From the NCBI GenBank assembly GCA_018303805.1, contig JAGVXL010000001.1:241528-305527 (forward strand): a stretch of 64,000 nucleotides of DNA, written 5' to 3'. Position 1 is the stretch's first letter. Every line of letters starts with the position of its first letter. A program made the translations under genes and the position numbers. Of the stretch, positions 8,421 to 17,246 are shown piece after piece. The DNA is from Candidatus Pacearchaeota archaeon. GTDB taxonomy: Archaea; Nanobdellota; Nanobdellia; Pacearchaeales; DTIR01. A model generated the notes under the pieces. The model searched no databases. It was not told where the DNA came from and saw only the letters and a program-made list of their open reading frames with translations.

Positions 8421-8759
8421 ATGCCAACAAAACAGATTGATGAGGAAACTGGCAGGCAGATTCAGGAACTGCAATTGTTAGAGCAGAACCTGCAGAATTT
8501 TCTTCTGCAAAAGCAGGCATTCGTGTTTGAAAAGAACGAAACAGAAAATGCGCTTGAAGAAATAAAGAAAACAGATGAAGACGTCTACAAGATAATAGGG
8601 CAGGTAATGCTGAAATCAAAAAAGGCAGCGGTTGAGAAGGAATTGCAGCACAAAAAGGACATACTTGAGCTCAGAGTCAAGGCAATAGAAAGGCAGGAAG
8701 AGCAGATAAAAGAGCAGCTCATAAAAAAAAGAGACGAAGTAATGAAAAAACTGAAGTAA
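8421..8759 (+). CDS. pfdB: Prefoldin subunit beta
   Basis: A 112-residue coiled-coil chaperone subunit. Two long heptad helices (about residues 5-45 and 70-110) flank a short beta-hairpin region around EDVYKIIGQVMLKSKK, which is the prefoldin beta barrel segment. Four beta and two alpha subunits form the hexamer that hands unfolded proteins to the thermosome. It follows rpoP after 54 bases, as in many archaea. Confidence 0.9.
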   Translation: MPTKQIDEETGRQIQELQLLEQNLQNFLLQKQAFVFEKNETENALEEIKKTDEDVYKIIGQVMLKSKKAAVEKELQHKKDILELRVKAIERQEEQIKEQLIKKRDEVMKKLK

Positions 8760-8817
8760 TGGCCAGAACCGTTAATAAAACCAGAAAAATGCCTGAAAAG
8801 TATTCATAACAGAAAAG

Positions 8818-8827
8818 TTTATAAATA
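8818..8827 (+). promoter_or_regulatory. TATA box of sepF
   Basis: TTTATAAATA is centred 25 bases before the ATG at 8847, predicting a leaderless transcript. Confidence 0.65.
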
Positions 8828-8846
8828 TCTTGTTGATTAAAACAAT

Positions 8847-9242
8847 ATGGTGATTAAAAAAATAAAAGAGGGCTTGTCTAGGGTTTTTGCCAGGGGAAAG
8901 GAGCCTGTTGAGGATTATATTGAAATTGATTTAGGAAGAGACGCGATAAGAAAGTCAAAGATACTAATCAGGCCTTTTGTTCTGAAGGTTTTTGAGGACA
9001 TCAATCCTATTCTTAACACATTAAGAGAGGGCTATACAATTGCAGTCATAGATATCAAGCATCTTAAGAGCAAGGATATTGTTGAGCTTAAGCGCGCAAT
9101 TGCAAAGCTCAAGAAAACAGCTGATGCCCTTGAAGGCAGTATTGCAGGATTTGGCGAAAACACAGTCATTGCCGCGCCAAGCTTCGCTGAAATCTACAAG
9201 GGCGAGACGCTCAAGTCTGTTGAATCTGTAGAAAGAAGGTAG
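8847..9242 (+). CDS. sepF: Cell division protein SepF, archaeal type
   Basis: A 131-residue protein. An N-terminal amphipathic helix (VIKKIKEGLSRVFARGKE) can dock on the membrane, and the SepF core follows from about residue 40 (IRPFVLKVFEDINPILNTLREG, then AVIDIKHL and LEGSIAGFGENTVIAAP). SepF is the membrane anchor of FtsZ rings in archaea that have FtsZ (established knowledge), so ftsZ is expected elsewhere in this genome. It appears to be a single-gene unit with its own TATA box. Confidence 0.85.
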   Translation: MVIKKIKEGLSRVFARGKEPVEDYIEIDLGRDAIRKSKILIRPFVLKVFEDINPILNTLREGYTIAVIDIKHLKSKDIVELKRAIAKLKKTADALEGSIAGFGENTVIAAPSFAEIYKGETLKSVESVERR

Positions 9243-9444
9243 ATTCCTTTAAAAATGGGCGGTAGTAGTGGCGGTATATAATTTTCAAGGAAATTCTTCT
9301 ATAAGATTAAATAAATACTTTCTTGATGGATATTTCTAAGCAAGGGGGGGGTACATTCCTAAAAGAATAAATTAATAGGATAAATATTCCTATTAGAATA
9401 GAAATGTCAGGAAAATATATATAGAAGCTGCCATTTAAGTATAA

Positions 9445-10182
9445 ATGGCAGAAAAAATAAGCAAGGTTTCATTGGATGGAATTTTAGAATTGAAAGAAAA
9501 AGGCAAGAGGTTATACAAGATAGAAGAGCTACAAAAACCATTTGAAGATAAAGACATCAAAATTAAAGCCATAGTAAACAGCAAAAACAAGATTTATTTT
9601 TATGAAGATAAATTTTGGTTTTATGGTTATGAAAGAGATAATAAAATTAGGTTTGATTCAGATGACCACCCTTACTTTAATGCATATTTTGGGCAAAAGC
9701 CACAGAATTCATTTAAGTTATATGATGGCTACTTTCTTGGCCGTTACGGATGCGGAGGTTCTCATAGGGGGGTAGGAATTATAGAAAGGGTATACAATCT
9801 TATCACCGCATCTAATAGCAGACGCCATAAGGAACTTTTGGATGAATTTGATTCTTTTTATGATAACATCAAAGATAATGAAGTTTATGAACTTAAAGAA
9901 GAGTTTGGATTATGCAATATAAACCCAAAAAAGATACTGGAATCTAAGACAACCTCCCTTCCACTATGCGAAAAAGAAAAAAAGTTTATTATAGCATTTG
10001 GAAATTGGTATGGGCAATTTATAAACAAAAATGGAGAATATAATCGGAAAATAAAAGTGGTAAGGAAAAAAGAACACGAAACAGCTTTCAAAAAATATAT
10101 CCAAGAAACAATTAAGAAACTTGAGATTAATGGTTTTAAAAAATGTGAGAAATATTGCAAGCAAAAAATTCTAATGCCTTGA
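9445..10182 (+). CDS. Hypothetical protein, AT-rich gene
   Basis: Not recognised. The 245-residue product is soluble, rich in Lys, Tyr and Phe, with a glycine stretch GYFLGRYGCGGSHRGVG near residue 105 and scattered cysteines. Third codon positions are much richer in A/T than in neighbouring housekeeping genes, which suggests recent arrival. TATATATAG at about 9416-9424 lies about 25 bases before the ATG, so it has its own promoter. The 200-base gap before it contains an AT-rich partial palindrome (ATTCCTATTAGAAT) but no gene. Confidence 0.6.
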   Translation: MAEKISKVSLDGILELKEKGKRLYKIEELQKPFEDKDIKIKAIVNSKNKIYFYEDKFWFYGYERDNKIRFDSDDHPYFNAYFGQKPQNSFKLYDGYFLGRYGCGGSHRGVGIIERVYNLITASNSRRHKELLDEFDSFYDNIKDNEVYELKEEFGLCNINPKKILESKTTSLPLCEKEKKFIIAFGNWYGQFINKNGEYNRKIKVVRKKEHETAFKKYIQETIKKLEINGFKKCEKYCKQKILMP

Positions 10183-10229
10183 ACAGTTAATCTTAAAAAT
10201 CTATTTCTGTTTTGTTTGTTATGGAAAGA

Positions 10230-10305
10230 GTGGTTGCTGAAGGTATCGGAACCAAGAAAAGCAAAGCTTTTCTGGTCCAGAAAATCTCAAGATTTTCTTG
10301 GAACC
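10230..10305 (+). repeat. Mosaic palindromic repeat, copy D (leader of dph2)
   Basis: Two adjacent hairpins, AGAAAAGC-AAA-GCTTTTCT and AGAAAATC-TCAA-GATTTTCT, preceded by GGTATCGGAACCAAG. The GGTATCGGAA unit recurs in the uL1 leader at about 61625. It sits directly in front of the dph2 start codon and after a TATA-like TTAAAAATC near 10192, so it is probably part of the mRNA leader. Confidence 0.6.
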
Positions 10306-10321
10306 GCTGGAGTTTCTAATT

Positions 10322-11011
10322 ATGGAGTTCATGTTTATAGAAGCCAGAAAGATATTTTCTCAGGAAGAGATTGAACAAGTTAAACAGGCAGTGAAAAATT
10401 TTGCAAAAAACAACCCTAAAATCAGAAGAATTGGCATGGCTGCATCATTGCAGTATCTCGGCTTGCTGCCAATAATCGGGGAAGAACTGGAAAAAAACAA
10501 AATTAGCGCAGTAACCAGCAGGGGCAATCTGGCGAAACATGAGGCACAAATTCTCGGCTGTGACATAAATGCAACGAAGAACATAGAAAAAAAGGTTCAG
10601 GCATTTCTGCTTGCAAGCAATGGAAAATTTCATGCATTGCAGCTTGCAAATTCAACAAGCAAGCCAATATTTATCCTATCTGGCGGCATTATAGCAAAAA
10701 TAAGCAAGGAAGAAATTGAAAGTATGAGGAAAAAAAGGCTTGGAGCAATAAAAAATTTCCTTGCAAGCAAAGAAATCGGGATAATTGTCTCAACAAAGCC
10801 AGGACAGAACAAGATTAAAGATGTTAAAAAAATCAAGGAAATGCTTGAAAAGCAAGGGAAAAAGGCATTCCTTTTCATAGCAGACACCATTGATATAAAC
10901 GAGCTTGAGAATTTTTCATGTGAGGCATGGATAAACACGGCATGCCCTGCACTTATCTTGGATTCAACGAAAATCGTGAACTGGAATGAGGTTGAAAAAT
11001 TTTTCAGATGA
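10322..11011 (+). CDS. dph2: Diphthamide synthesis protein Dph2 lacking domain 1
   Basis: Dph2 is a noncanonical radical SAM enzyme that starts diphthamide formation on the His of aEF2. This 229-residue protein matches domains 2 and 3: AQILGCD (Cys80), KFHALQLAN, GIIVSTKPGQ and the final NTACPALILD (Cys208). The first domain of about 105 residues, which brings the first cluster Cys (CYGACD-type), is absent, and no matching sequence lies in the 115 bases upstream. ATG at 10322 is chosen; a TTG at 10298 is in frame but lies in the repeat. Either domain 1 is encoded elsewhere or the protein is degenerate. Confidence 0.8.
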   Translation: MEFMFIEARKIFSQEEIEQVKQAVKNFAKNNPKIRRIGMAASLQYLGLLPIIGEELEKNKISAVTSRGNLAKHEAQILGCDINATKNIEKKVQAFLLASNGKFHALQLANSTSKPIFILSGGIIAKISKEEIESMRKKRLGAIKNFLASKEIGIIVSTKPGQNKIKDVKKIKEMLEKQGKKAFLFIADTIDINELENFSCEAWINTACPALILDSTKIVNWNEVEKFFR

Positions 11012-11101
11012 AAAATTTTTAAAGAGTAAAGCTAAGGCAGTTTCAAGAAATCCAAAAAAGGAAATATTTATAAATAGTAACAACTGTAAAATAACAACAC
11101 T

Positions 11102-13015
11102 ATGGAGAGAGAAATGAAAACAAGGATATTGCTTACAACAGCATTTTTATCAATTCTTGTACTATTAACAACTGCAAATGCATTCACGATAACCAGCCCT
11201 GATTCTCTTACTGCCTTGCATAATTATGTTCTGCCAATCAATATAACAGTTAACAATTCCGGCTTTGAAGCCATGCAAAACATGACAATAACCGCAACAG
11301 ATATATCAAACCAATCTAATATTCTAAGCACCTCTGCATCAAATATCTCTGCAGGACAAGTAAAGGTATACACGCTAAATTATACAATACCCCAATACAC
11401 CTATGCAAAGGCATACCCAATAACAATAAACATCTCAGGGCAGAACATGTCTGGCAATATGTCCTCTGCAGCAAAAACAATAACAATAACCGTGAATGAA
11501 AACAAGGGGTTGAGCAGTTCTGCAACAGCAATGAGCGTTTCCTCTGCAGCCGGTACCACAAAGCAAGCAACTTTCGCAATAACAAACACAGGAAATGTCA
11601 ACTTGACAAACATCACTGTAACGCAGCAGACAATATTGAATGATTCTGACAATAATATAATAACACTTTCAATAACCTCTGACAAGAATTTGCAGGCGTT
11701 GGCTCCTGGCAACACAGCCACTATTTTTATTAATGCCACTGTTCCAAATTCCCAGCAGAGAAAAACATACAGCACAAACCTCCTTGTAAATTCAAGTGAA
11801 GGAATAGGCGCAACTATTGCTTACCAAATTACAATAAAAGAAAGTTACTGCGAGCTGGGAAACAAGGGCTCATACCTTACAGTTGATATAAAAGAGCCAG
11901 ATAATGGAGATGATTTTTACCCTAATGATGAAATCCCGGTTATGGTAAGAGTGAAAAACACCGATAATGACGAAAGGGATGTTATAGTAAGGGCTGACTT
12001 GTATGACGAGACAGATGACCAGTTCCTTGATGTTGAGTATGAGACAGACGCAACAATAGGAGATGACTCAAGCGAGGATTTTGAATTCACCCTGAAAGTC
12101 CCTCTTGATATTATAAACACGCATGATTTCAGGATTTATGCCAAGGTGTATGAGGACGGAGAAGAAGAAAGCCAATGTTATGAGGATTACATATCAACAG
12201 ACCTCAAGAAAGAATCGCACTCTTTGCTTATAGACAAGGTTGAAATGCCTTCAACTGCAAAATGCGATGACAGCATAGAAGCAGATGTAAAGCTGGCTAA
12301 TGCAGGCAAGAATGATGAAGAGGATGTAAAGCTGGAGGTAATAAATTCAGAACTCGGCATAAGCGAGGAAAAGCTTTTCAACCTGGACACGGGAGAGGCA
12401 AGGACTTCAACATTGGCAATAAAAATCCCAAAGAACACAACAGAAAAGGATTACACAATAACAATAAGGGCATCCTATTACCTTTCAAATGACGAGTATA
12501 AGAAGGATGTGCAGGCGGTTAAGACAGTCAAGGTTTCAGGAAACTGCATGCCCGTAATAGAGAATACTGTTGTAAATGCCGAAGTGCTGAACACAGCAGT
12601 TGTAAAAGAGCAACTGGGCATCAAGCTTACCATATTCAACACAGGCACATCAACGGCAACATACAATGTTGCTGCTTCAGGATATGAAACATGGGCAACA
12701 CTTGATAAGGTTGAGCCGGCAACAGTAACTGTTGAGGCAGGAAGGTCAGAATCAAGCTACGTTTATCTAACTCCATTGGAGAACACTGCAGGCGCACACA
12801 CCATCACATTGAAAGCGATGTGGGGCAGCAGGAGCCTTACAAAAACAATAACAATCCCTGTAACAGAGAAGATGACACCGCAAAGCGCATATCAGAAAAT
12901 CTCGCAGAGATTGAGCAACCTAAGCGGATTTGACTTGGCAACAGTAAATATTGTGCTTGTCGTGGCAATAGTTCTGGTTTTTGCATGGATAATGCGTGTG
13001 AGAAGGGCTTACTAG
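11102..13015 (+). CDS. Secreted surface protein with CARDB-like repeats and C-terminal anchor
   Basis: A 637-residue exported protein. A signal peptide covers about residues 6-26, then come several Ig-like/CARDB-like beta-sandwich repeats with many N-glycosylation sequons (NIT, NMT, NQS). A second acidic domain starts near YCELGNKGS. One C-terminal helix (NIVLVVAIVLVFAW) ends in RVRRAY. LSGFDLA precedes that helix, giving a motif-helix-basic end. TATTTATAAATA at 11065-11076 supports a start at 11102; an ATG at 11114 is an alternative. It is probably an S-layer-associated or adhesion protein. Confidence 0.75.
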   Translation: MEREMKTRILLTTAFLSILVLLTTANAFTITSPDSLTALHNYVLPINITVNNSGFEAMQNMTITATDISNQSNILSTSASNISAGQVKVYTLNYTIPQYTYAKAYPITINISGQNMSGNMSSAAKTITITVNENKGLSSSATAMSVSSAAGTTKQATFAITNTGNVNLTNITVTQQTILNDSDNNIITLSITSDKNLQALAPGNTATIFINATVPNSQQRKTYSTNLLVNSSEGIGATIAYQITIKESYCELGNKGSYLTVDIKEPDNGDDFYPNDEIPVMVRVKNTDNDERDVIVRADLYDETDDQFLDVEYETDATIGDDSSEDFEFTLKVPLDIINTHDFRIYAKVYEDGEEESQCYEDYISTDLKKESHSLLIDKVEMPSTAKCDDSIEADVKLANAGKNDEEDVKLEVINSELGISEEKLFNLDTGEARTSTLAIKIPKNTTEKDYTITIRASYYLSNDEYKKDVQAVKTVKVSGNCMPVIENTVVNAEVLNTAVVKEQLGIKLTIFNTGTSTATYNVAASGYETWATLDKVEPATVTVEAGRSESSYVYLTPLENTAGAHTITLKAMWGSRSLTKTITIPVTEKMTPQSAYQKISQRLSNLSGFDLATVNIVLVVAIVLVFAWIMRVRRAY

Positions 13016-13045
13016 GGCTTTATTTTTTTATCCTAAGCAAGAGAA

Positions 13046-13294
13046 ATGAAAAATTTGCTAAAAAAACTGATTTATGAGATTGAGAGGAGAAAGTATATTC
13101 ACTGCCTCAAGGAGAATCCAGAGGACACAGAAGTAAGGAGAGGGCTGCTTACATGGCATCTTAAGCATGGATATTACGCAAAGGCATTTGAGCAATATAA
13201 ATTAATCAAGGATAAATACAGCAAGGGTGCAAGATTTGAAGAGCTTCTGGAAGCAAAAGAGGCTTTGAAAAGCAAGGGTTTTTCTATAGATTAA
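13046..13294 (+). CDS. Small TPR-like protein
   Basis: An 82-residue helical protein, mostly charged, whose pattern (HCLKENPEDTEVRRGLLTWHLKHGYYAKAFEQYKL, described here as two helical pairs at residues 18-52) resembles a single tetratricopeptide unit. No catalytic motif. It follows the surface protein after 30 bases and its stop overlaps the convergent lipid kinase gene by 4 bases. Function unknown. Confidence 0.55.
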   Translation: MKNLLKKLIYEIERRKYIHCLKENPEDTEVRRGLLTWHLKHGYYAKAFEQYKLIKDKYSKGARFEELLEAKEALKSKGFSID

Positions 13295-13935
13295 ATCAGT
13301 GGCAAAAACTTGCTGAGCAGATACAGGGTTGTTGCGGCAACGAGCGGCACAACTAAATTGTCATCAACATCATCCCCTCTGAGCTGCAGGGTTAACGCCT
13401 CAGCAAGCATTGCCATGCTAGCGGCAAGCAATGCCTTGATTGGGGAAACAAAAAACAATGCGGCAATGAAACCTGAAATTATGCCTACAATTGTGCCTTC
13501 AATCTTCTTTAAAGTATTAAATGGCTTCCTGTGATTCTTCCTGCCGATAAAAATGCCGGAAATAGTTGCAAAGGGATCAGCAACTGTCAAAATTGCAATT
13601 GATGCAAGCGCAATGCCATAAGGAAAAATCTTCAGAACAAGCAGACAGCCGGCAACAAAAAACAATGTGCCCTTTCCAGGGAACCTCCTGATATACCTTG
13701 GCTTCTCAAACGCTTTAAGCATGAGATAGATAAACGGCAATTTAAAGCGCAATGAAATCAATGAGAGGATTATGCCTGAAACAAGCAGGGAAAACAGGAA
13801 CCATCTTATGCCGGAGGCAAAGTTCATTGCAAGCCATAGGATTGCAAAACCCATTAGGATATGGAATATTGCCCTTCTCACCCTCAAGAAGCTTACTGCG
13901 CTTCCTCGCTTTTTCCGCTGTTCTTTCTTTGGCAT
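13291..13935 (-). CDS. Dolichol kinase / CTP-dependent lipid kinase family protein
   Basis: A polytopic membrane protein of 214 residues with about six helices. It has the signature of the SEC59/Dgk1-like CTP transferase family: TVADPFATISGIFIGRK, then FNTLKKIEGTIVG and ALTLQLRGDDVDDNLVVPL. Such enzymes phosphorylate polyprenol or diacylglycerol-type lipids with CTP. ATG at 13935 follows the PAP2 stop by one base, so both are cotranslated. The pairing of a kinase and a phosphatase suggests a lipid-carrier (dolichol) cycle for surface glycans (inference). Confidence 0.8.
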   Translation of the reverse strand: MPKKEQRKKRGSAVSFLRVRRAIFHILMGFAILWLAMNFASGIRWFLFSLLVSGIILSLISLRFKLPFIYLMLKAFEKPRYIRRFPGKGTLFFVAGCLLVLKIFPYGIALASIAILTVADPFATISGIFIGRKNHRKPFNTLKKIEGTIVGIISGFIAALFFVSPIKALLAASMAMLAEALTLQLRGDDVDDNLVVPLVAATTLYLLSKFLPLI

Positions 13936-13936
13936 T

Positions 13937-14590
13937 TTACTTTTTAATTCCAAAAATTTTTTTCAGCACAGAAAAGATATTGCTGTATCCATATCCTTCT
14001 TCAAGCCTGACAGCAGCCAAGCCGATAAAATAACCTAAAAACGCCCCTGCAAGAACATCGCTCATATAGTGCAGCGAGAAATAAACCCTTGAAAATCCCA
14101 CCAAACAGGCAAAAACAAGCCAGAAAAACTTTAATCTGGGGAATTCCCTGTCTAAGATTGGCAATGCTGCGAAGGCGACTGCTGCATGCAGGCTTGGGAA
14201 ACTTGAGGCAAGCAAGCCCTGGGTCTGGACAAGAACCTTCAGTGTGGGAAACCCTATGTAATAAGGCCTAACCCTTATAAAAACAAGTTTAAGCGCTGCT
14301 ACAACCGCAAATGAGGACAGCAAGCTCATCCATAAAGGGAAAAGCCATTTTCTCTTATGTTCATGCCACAAGAATAGCGATGTAAGCACAAATAGAACAA
14401 CGATGACTGAGCCGGCATAAGTAACAACAAGCATGAACTTATCCAGCAGGGGATTCTGCAGCTCAGAGGCAAATTTTACTATGGAATTGTCAAACTTTAA
14501 CGAGAGAAGCAGCATAGCTGTAAAAGCCGCAATAAGCAGGGCTAACTTGGCTAATAAAAATCTTGATTTTCCCACACTCCTTTTCCCCAT
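13937..14590 (-). CDS. PAP2-superfamily membrane phosphatase
   Basis: A 217-residue membrane protein with five to six helices and the acid phosphatase triad: KLVFIRVRP, then SSFPSLHAA and SRVYFSLHYMSD. These residues act on lipid phosphates such as polyprenyl diphosphate on the outer face of the membrane. ATG at 14590 is used; an in-frame TTG lies at 14596. It is the first gene of a two-gene unit with the CTP-dependent lipid kinase and is divergent from the archaeosortase-like gene. Confidence 0.85.
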   Translation of the reverse strand: MGKRSVGKSRFLLAKLALLIAAFTAMLLLSLKFDNSIVKFASELQNPLLDKFMLVVTYAGSVIVVLFVLTSLFLWHEHKRKWLFPLWMSLLSSFAVVAALKLVFIRVRPYYIGFPTLKVLVQTQGLLASSFPSLHAAVAFAALPILDREFPRLKFFWLVFACLVGFSRVYFSLHYMSDVLAGAFLGYFIGLAAVRLEEGYGYSNIFSVLKKIFGIKK

Positions 14591-14668
14591 AAACAAAAAA
14601 CAGGAAATCTATTTAAATAGATTTTGCCTTAAGCTTTCTCTAAAGAGAAACCTTAGAAAGAGAAAAAA

Positions 14669-15253
14669 ATGGCAGGAAGAAAGAGAGGGAAGGGCAGAAT
14701 AAACAGAAAAAAAGGGATAGAGAACAAAAGGGCGGCAATGGACATAGCAGCAAGATATTTGCTGCTTCTTCTTGCATCTCTGAACAGCCTCTGGATTTTT
14801 TATATTATTTTCACGCCATTAACAATTCAGGCAGCCGCATTGCTGCTAAAAATTTTTTACACAACAGAGGTTTACAAAAATATTATCCTGCTGAACTATG
14901 AAGTTGTGATAGATATGGTGAGGGCATGCATTGCCGGCTCGGCATATTACCTTCTGCTGATATTAAACCTGACAACTGCAAGGATAAAACTGAAAAAAAG
15001 AATCTGGATATTCCTCTTTGATTCTTCACTTTTCTTTCTGCTGAACATAGCAAGGATATCCCTGCTTGCTATAATGCAAGTCAACAAGATTGCGGCTTTT
15101 GACATAACACACAAGCTGTTCTGGTATGGCATGAGCACTATCTATGTGGTTTTAATCTGGATTCTAACAATCAATATCTTTAAGATAAAAAACATTCCAG
15201 TTTACTCTGATGTAAGGTTTCTTCTGGAACAGGCAAAGAGAAAATTACAATAA
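14669..15253 (+). CDS. Archaeosortase/exosortase-family transpeptidase
   Basis: A 194-residue polytopic protein with a basic N-terminal tail and about five helices. It carries the exosortase-type triad in order: Cys87 (MVRACIAGSAYY), Arg129 (LLNIARIS) and His148 (FDITHKLFWYG), each at the outer membrane face. These enzymes cut C-terminal tripartite signals and transfer surface proteins to a lipid (established for ArtA). It stands among lipid-carrier and surface protein genes. Candidate substrates in this window are given in findings. The family call rests on the spacing of the triad; overall sequence is divergent. Confidence 0.72.
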   Translation: MAGRKRGKGRINRKKGIENKRAAMDIAARYLLLLLASLNSLWIFYIIFTPLTIQAAALLLKIFYTTEVYKNIILLNYEVVIDMVRACIAGSAYYLLLILNLTTARIKLKKRIWIFLFDSSLFFLLNIARISLLAIMQVNKIAAFDITHKLFWYGMSTIYVVLIWILTINIFKIKNIPVYSDVRFLLEQAKRKLQ

Positions 15254-15730
15254 AGCCCTGAACATGCTTAATCCAGCAAGTGTCAATAAAGTGACAATCA
15301 CTCCTGCAATTAAAACACCCAAAGCAATAGCAGCAAAACTTTTTTTCCTGTTCAAGCCAAGAAGCCAAGCAATTAAAGCGCCTGTCCAAGCCCCTGTAAC
15401 AGGCAAGGGCACTGCAACAAACAAGGCAAGGGAAATATATCCATATTTGTTTATCTGCGGCTCAAGCTTCTTTGCTTTTCTCTGGATTCTTGTAATAAAT
15501 AAATTAAACAGTTTTCTGTAAAAATTAATGCCCAAAAACCTGTGATGCAGAAAGTCAAGGAAAAAGAAAACAGGCAGCACAACAAGGATGTTCGCAAGAA
15601 TGCAGATTAAAGGCAGGGCAATTGCATTTGCAAAGGTTAGCGTAGAGACACTTAAAATATAAGGAATGCCCCCTCTAAGTTCAGAAATTGGAGAGATGCT
15701 CAATAGTATAGCCAAAAATATGCTGTTCAT
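15245..15730 (-). CDS. Small multidrug export family membrane protein (COG2426)
   Basis: A 161-residue membrane protein with about four helices. ISPISELRGGIP at the start and PLPVTGAWTGALIAWLLGL near residue 110 are the hallmark segments of the Sm_multidrug_ex family. The family name rests on a weak drug-export phenotype; the true substrate is not known. It is convergent with the archaeosortase gene (9-base overlap) and lies 6 bases after the next membrane protein gene. Confidence 0.85.
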   Translation of the reverse strand: MNSIFLAILLSISPISELRGGIPYILSVSTLTFANAIALPLICILANILVVLPVFFFLDFLHHRFLGINFYRKLFNLFITRIQRKAKKLEPQINKYGYISLALFVAVPLPVTGAWTGALIAWLLGLNRKKSFAAIALGVLIAGVIVTLLTLAGLSMFRALL

Positions 15731-15736
15731 TTTAAC

Positions 15737-16447
15737 TTATGAAGCTGAAATCTTCCACAGCCCTTTTATAATTTCCAGCATAAATGCCTCTGTTGTCTCA
15801 ACAATCCTGCAGTTGGATACATTCAGGACATAGCAGTCACCCCGCTGTGAGATGGAATTTTCAGGGGACTGCTGCAGCACGATTACTGTCTTGTTCAGGG
15901 CATCTGCACAGTCTCTTTCAGGGATATTCTCATCAATTGCAGTCTCATGGGAAGTTGTCGCGCCCTTGACATCTATGCCTAAAGCAGAAAGAAGGGAAGC
16001 CAGCTCAAAAGCGGCGAGGCTGCTTGCATAGCACTTGCTTGTTTCAGGCTGAAAAGAGATATATCCTGTCTTCCTCAATGCCACAGAAACATTTACCGGC
16101 ATTTTTAACTTGCGGGGGTCATTTCTTATGTATAAATTATAGTTAAAAGTTCCCTTTGAATTTGACAAGCCAATCCTGCCGTGGTATATTGTAACGCCCC
16201 CCTGAACAACCTTCTGGAACTTTATGCCGTGATACAGGAATGTCCCGATATTCCTGTAAACAAAGAAGAATATCAGGAATGCGGCAACAGCAGCAACCAT
16301 GAAAAGGACTATAACCAGTGTTTGTTTCTCCTCTTTTGAAAGCTTTCCTTTCCTGCCTCTAACAGGATTTTTTATTTCGCGCCCTGTTTTGTTTTCAGGC
16401 TTTTTTCCCCTCACCTTTTTTTTACCCCTCTTTTCTTTTTGCGCCAT
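15737..16447 (-). CDS. Single-helix membrane protein with Cys-containing outer domain
   Basis: Not recognised. A very basic 42-residue cytoplasmic tail precedes one transmembrane helix (about 44-64), and the remaining about 170 residues are outside. The outer domain has NLYIRNDPRKLKMP, then conserved-looking Cys residues (KCYASS, RDCADAL, RGDCYVLNVSNC). It appears paralogous to the product of the next gene upstream (16519-17133), sharing helix position and the order ECAD/DCAD-Cys-NC. Function unknown, probably envelope. Confidence 0.6.
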   Translation of the reverse strand: MAQKEKRGKKKVRGKKPENKTGREIKNPVRGRKGKLSKEEKQTLVIVLFMVAAVAAFLIFFFVYRNIGTFLYHGIKFQKVVQGGVTIYHGRIGLSNSKGTFNYNLYIRNDPRKLKMPVNVSVALRKTGYISFQPETSKCYASSLAAFELASLLSALGIDVKGATTSHETAIDENIPERDCADALNKTVIVLQQSPENSISQRGDCYVLNVSNCRIVETTEAFMLEIIKGLWKISAS

Positions 16448-16518
16448 TTTTCAGTTTATTTCTGAGCTTTTTTAGTTTCTTCTCTCCGAAGTCTCTTCTT
16501 TTCTAAAGAAGAGAGCTC

Positions 16519-17133
16519 TTATATAATTCCGTAAATCCCAAATAACAACCTATCTGCCGCCCTTATTAAATTTTTTGCTGTTGAATCAATATAGATGCAA
16601 TTCTCATCCTGATAAATTCCTTCATTTACGAGAGTGGCATTATTAAATTTTTTCTCGTTTATAACAATCAGGATATCCCAGCATGTCTTGACAGGCAAAT
16701 CTGCGCATTCAGCCAGATTTGCCTGCTCCTCAAGGCAGGCAAGCTGCACCCTTAATGCAGGCAGGTTTCTGGCTATCTCATTCGCCGCTATCTTGGTTTC
16801 ATCATTCAGGGCAACAAAATAAATCTCCCTGCCTGAAAAAAGGTTTTGCGATAACTTGGCAGAGTAGGAGATGTTTTCAACATCCTGCGGCAAATATCTT
16901 ACAACAAGCCCAAAGTTTTGGTTCTGCAGCTGCCATAATCCACCTGAACTGGCAAACTCAAAATTGTTGTACTGCTTTCTCTCGCCCCGCCCCTGCTGCT
17001 GCCTCGCACTCCTGTCCATAATGCTGTAACCTGCAGTGCTTAACACCATTATTGCAACAAGTATTACTCCAACAACAATCTGGTTTCTCCTCTGTTTTTT
17101 TTCCCTCTCAGCTTTTGTTTCAATCCTCTTCAT
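16519..17133 (-). CDS. Single-helix membrane protein, paralogue of its neighbour
   Basis: Not recognised. The 204-residue product has a basic cytoplasmic tail, one transmembrane helix (about 20-40) and an outer domain with LVVRYLPQDVENISYSAKL, AECADLPVKTCWDILIVIN and ENCIYIDSTAKNLIRAAD. Alignment by eye with the 15737-16447 product matches domain order and cysteine placement, so the two genes are probably an old duplication. Same strand, 71 bases apart. Confidence 0.6.
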   Translation of the reverse strand: MKRIETKAEREKKQRRNQIVVGVILVAIMVLSTAGYSIMDRSARQQQGRGERKQYNNFEFASSGGLWQLQNQNFGLVVRYLPQDVENISYSAKLSQNLFSGREIYFVALNDETKIAANEIARNLPALRVQLACLEEQANLAECADLPVKTCWDILIVINEKKFNNATLVNEGIYQDENCIYIDSTAKNLIRAADRLLFGIYGII

Positions 17134-17246
17134 AAATCATTAATCAAGAAAAGAGATTTAAAGCTTTCGCTTGATTGTTGTTAAATGCAATAAATCTGGG
17201 CTTTTGAAAGATAACTTTATTAAATACTAACCTTTTACCTATTTAA

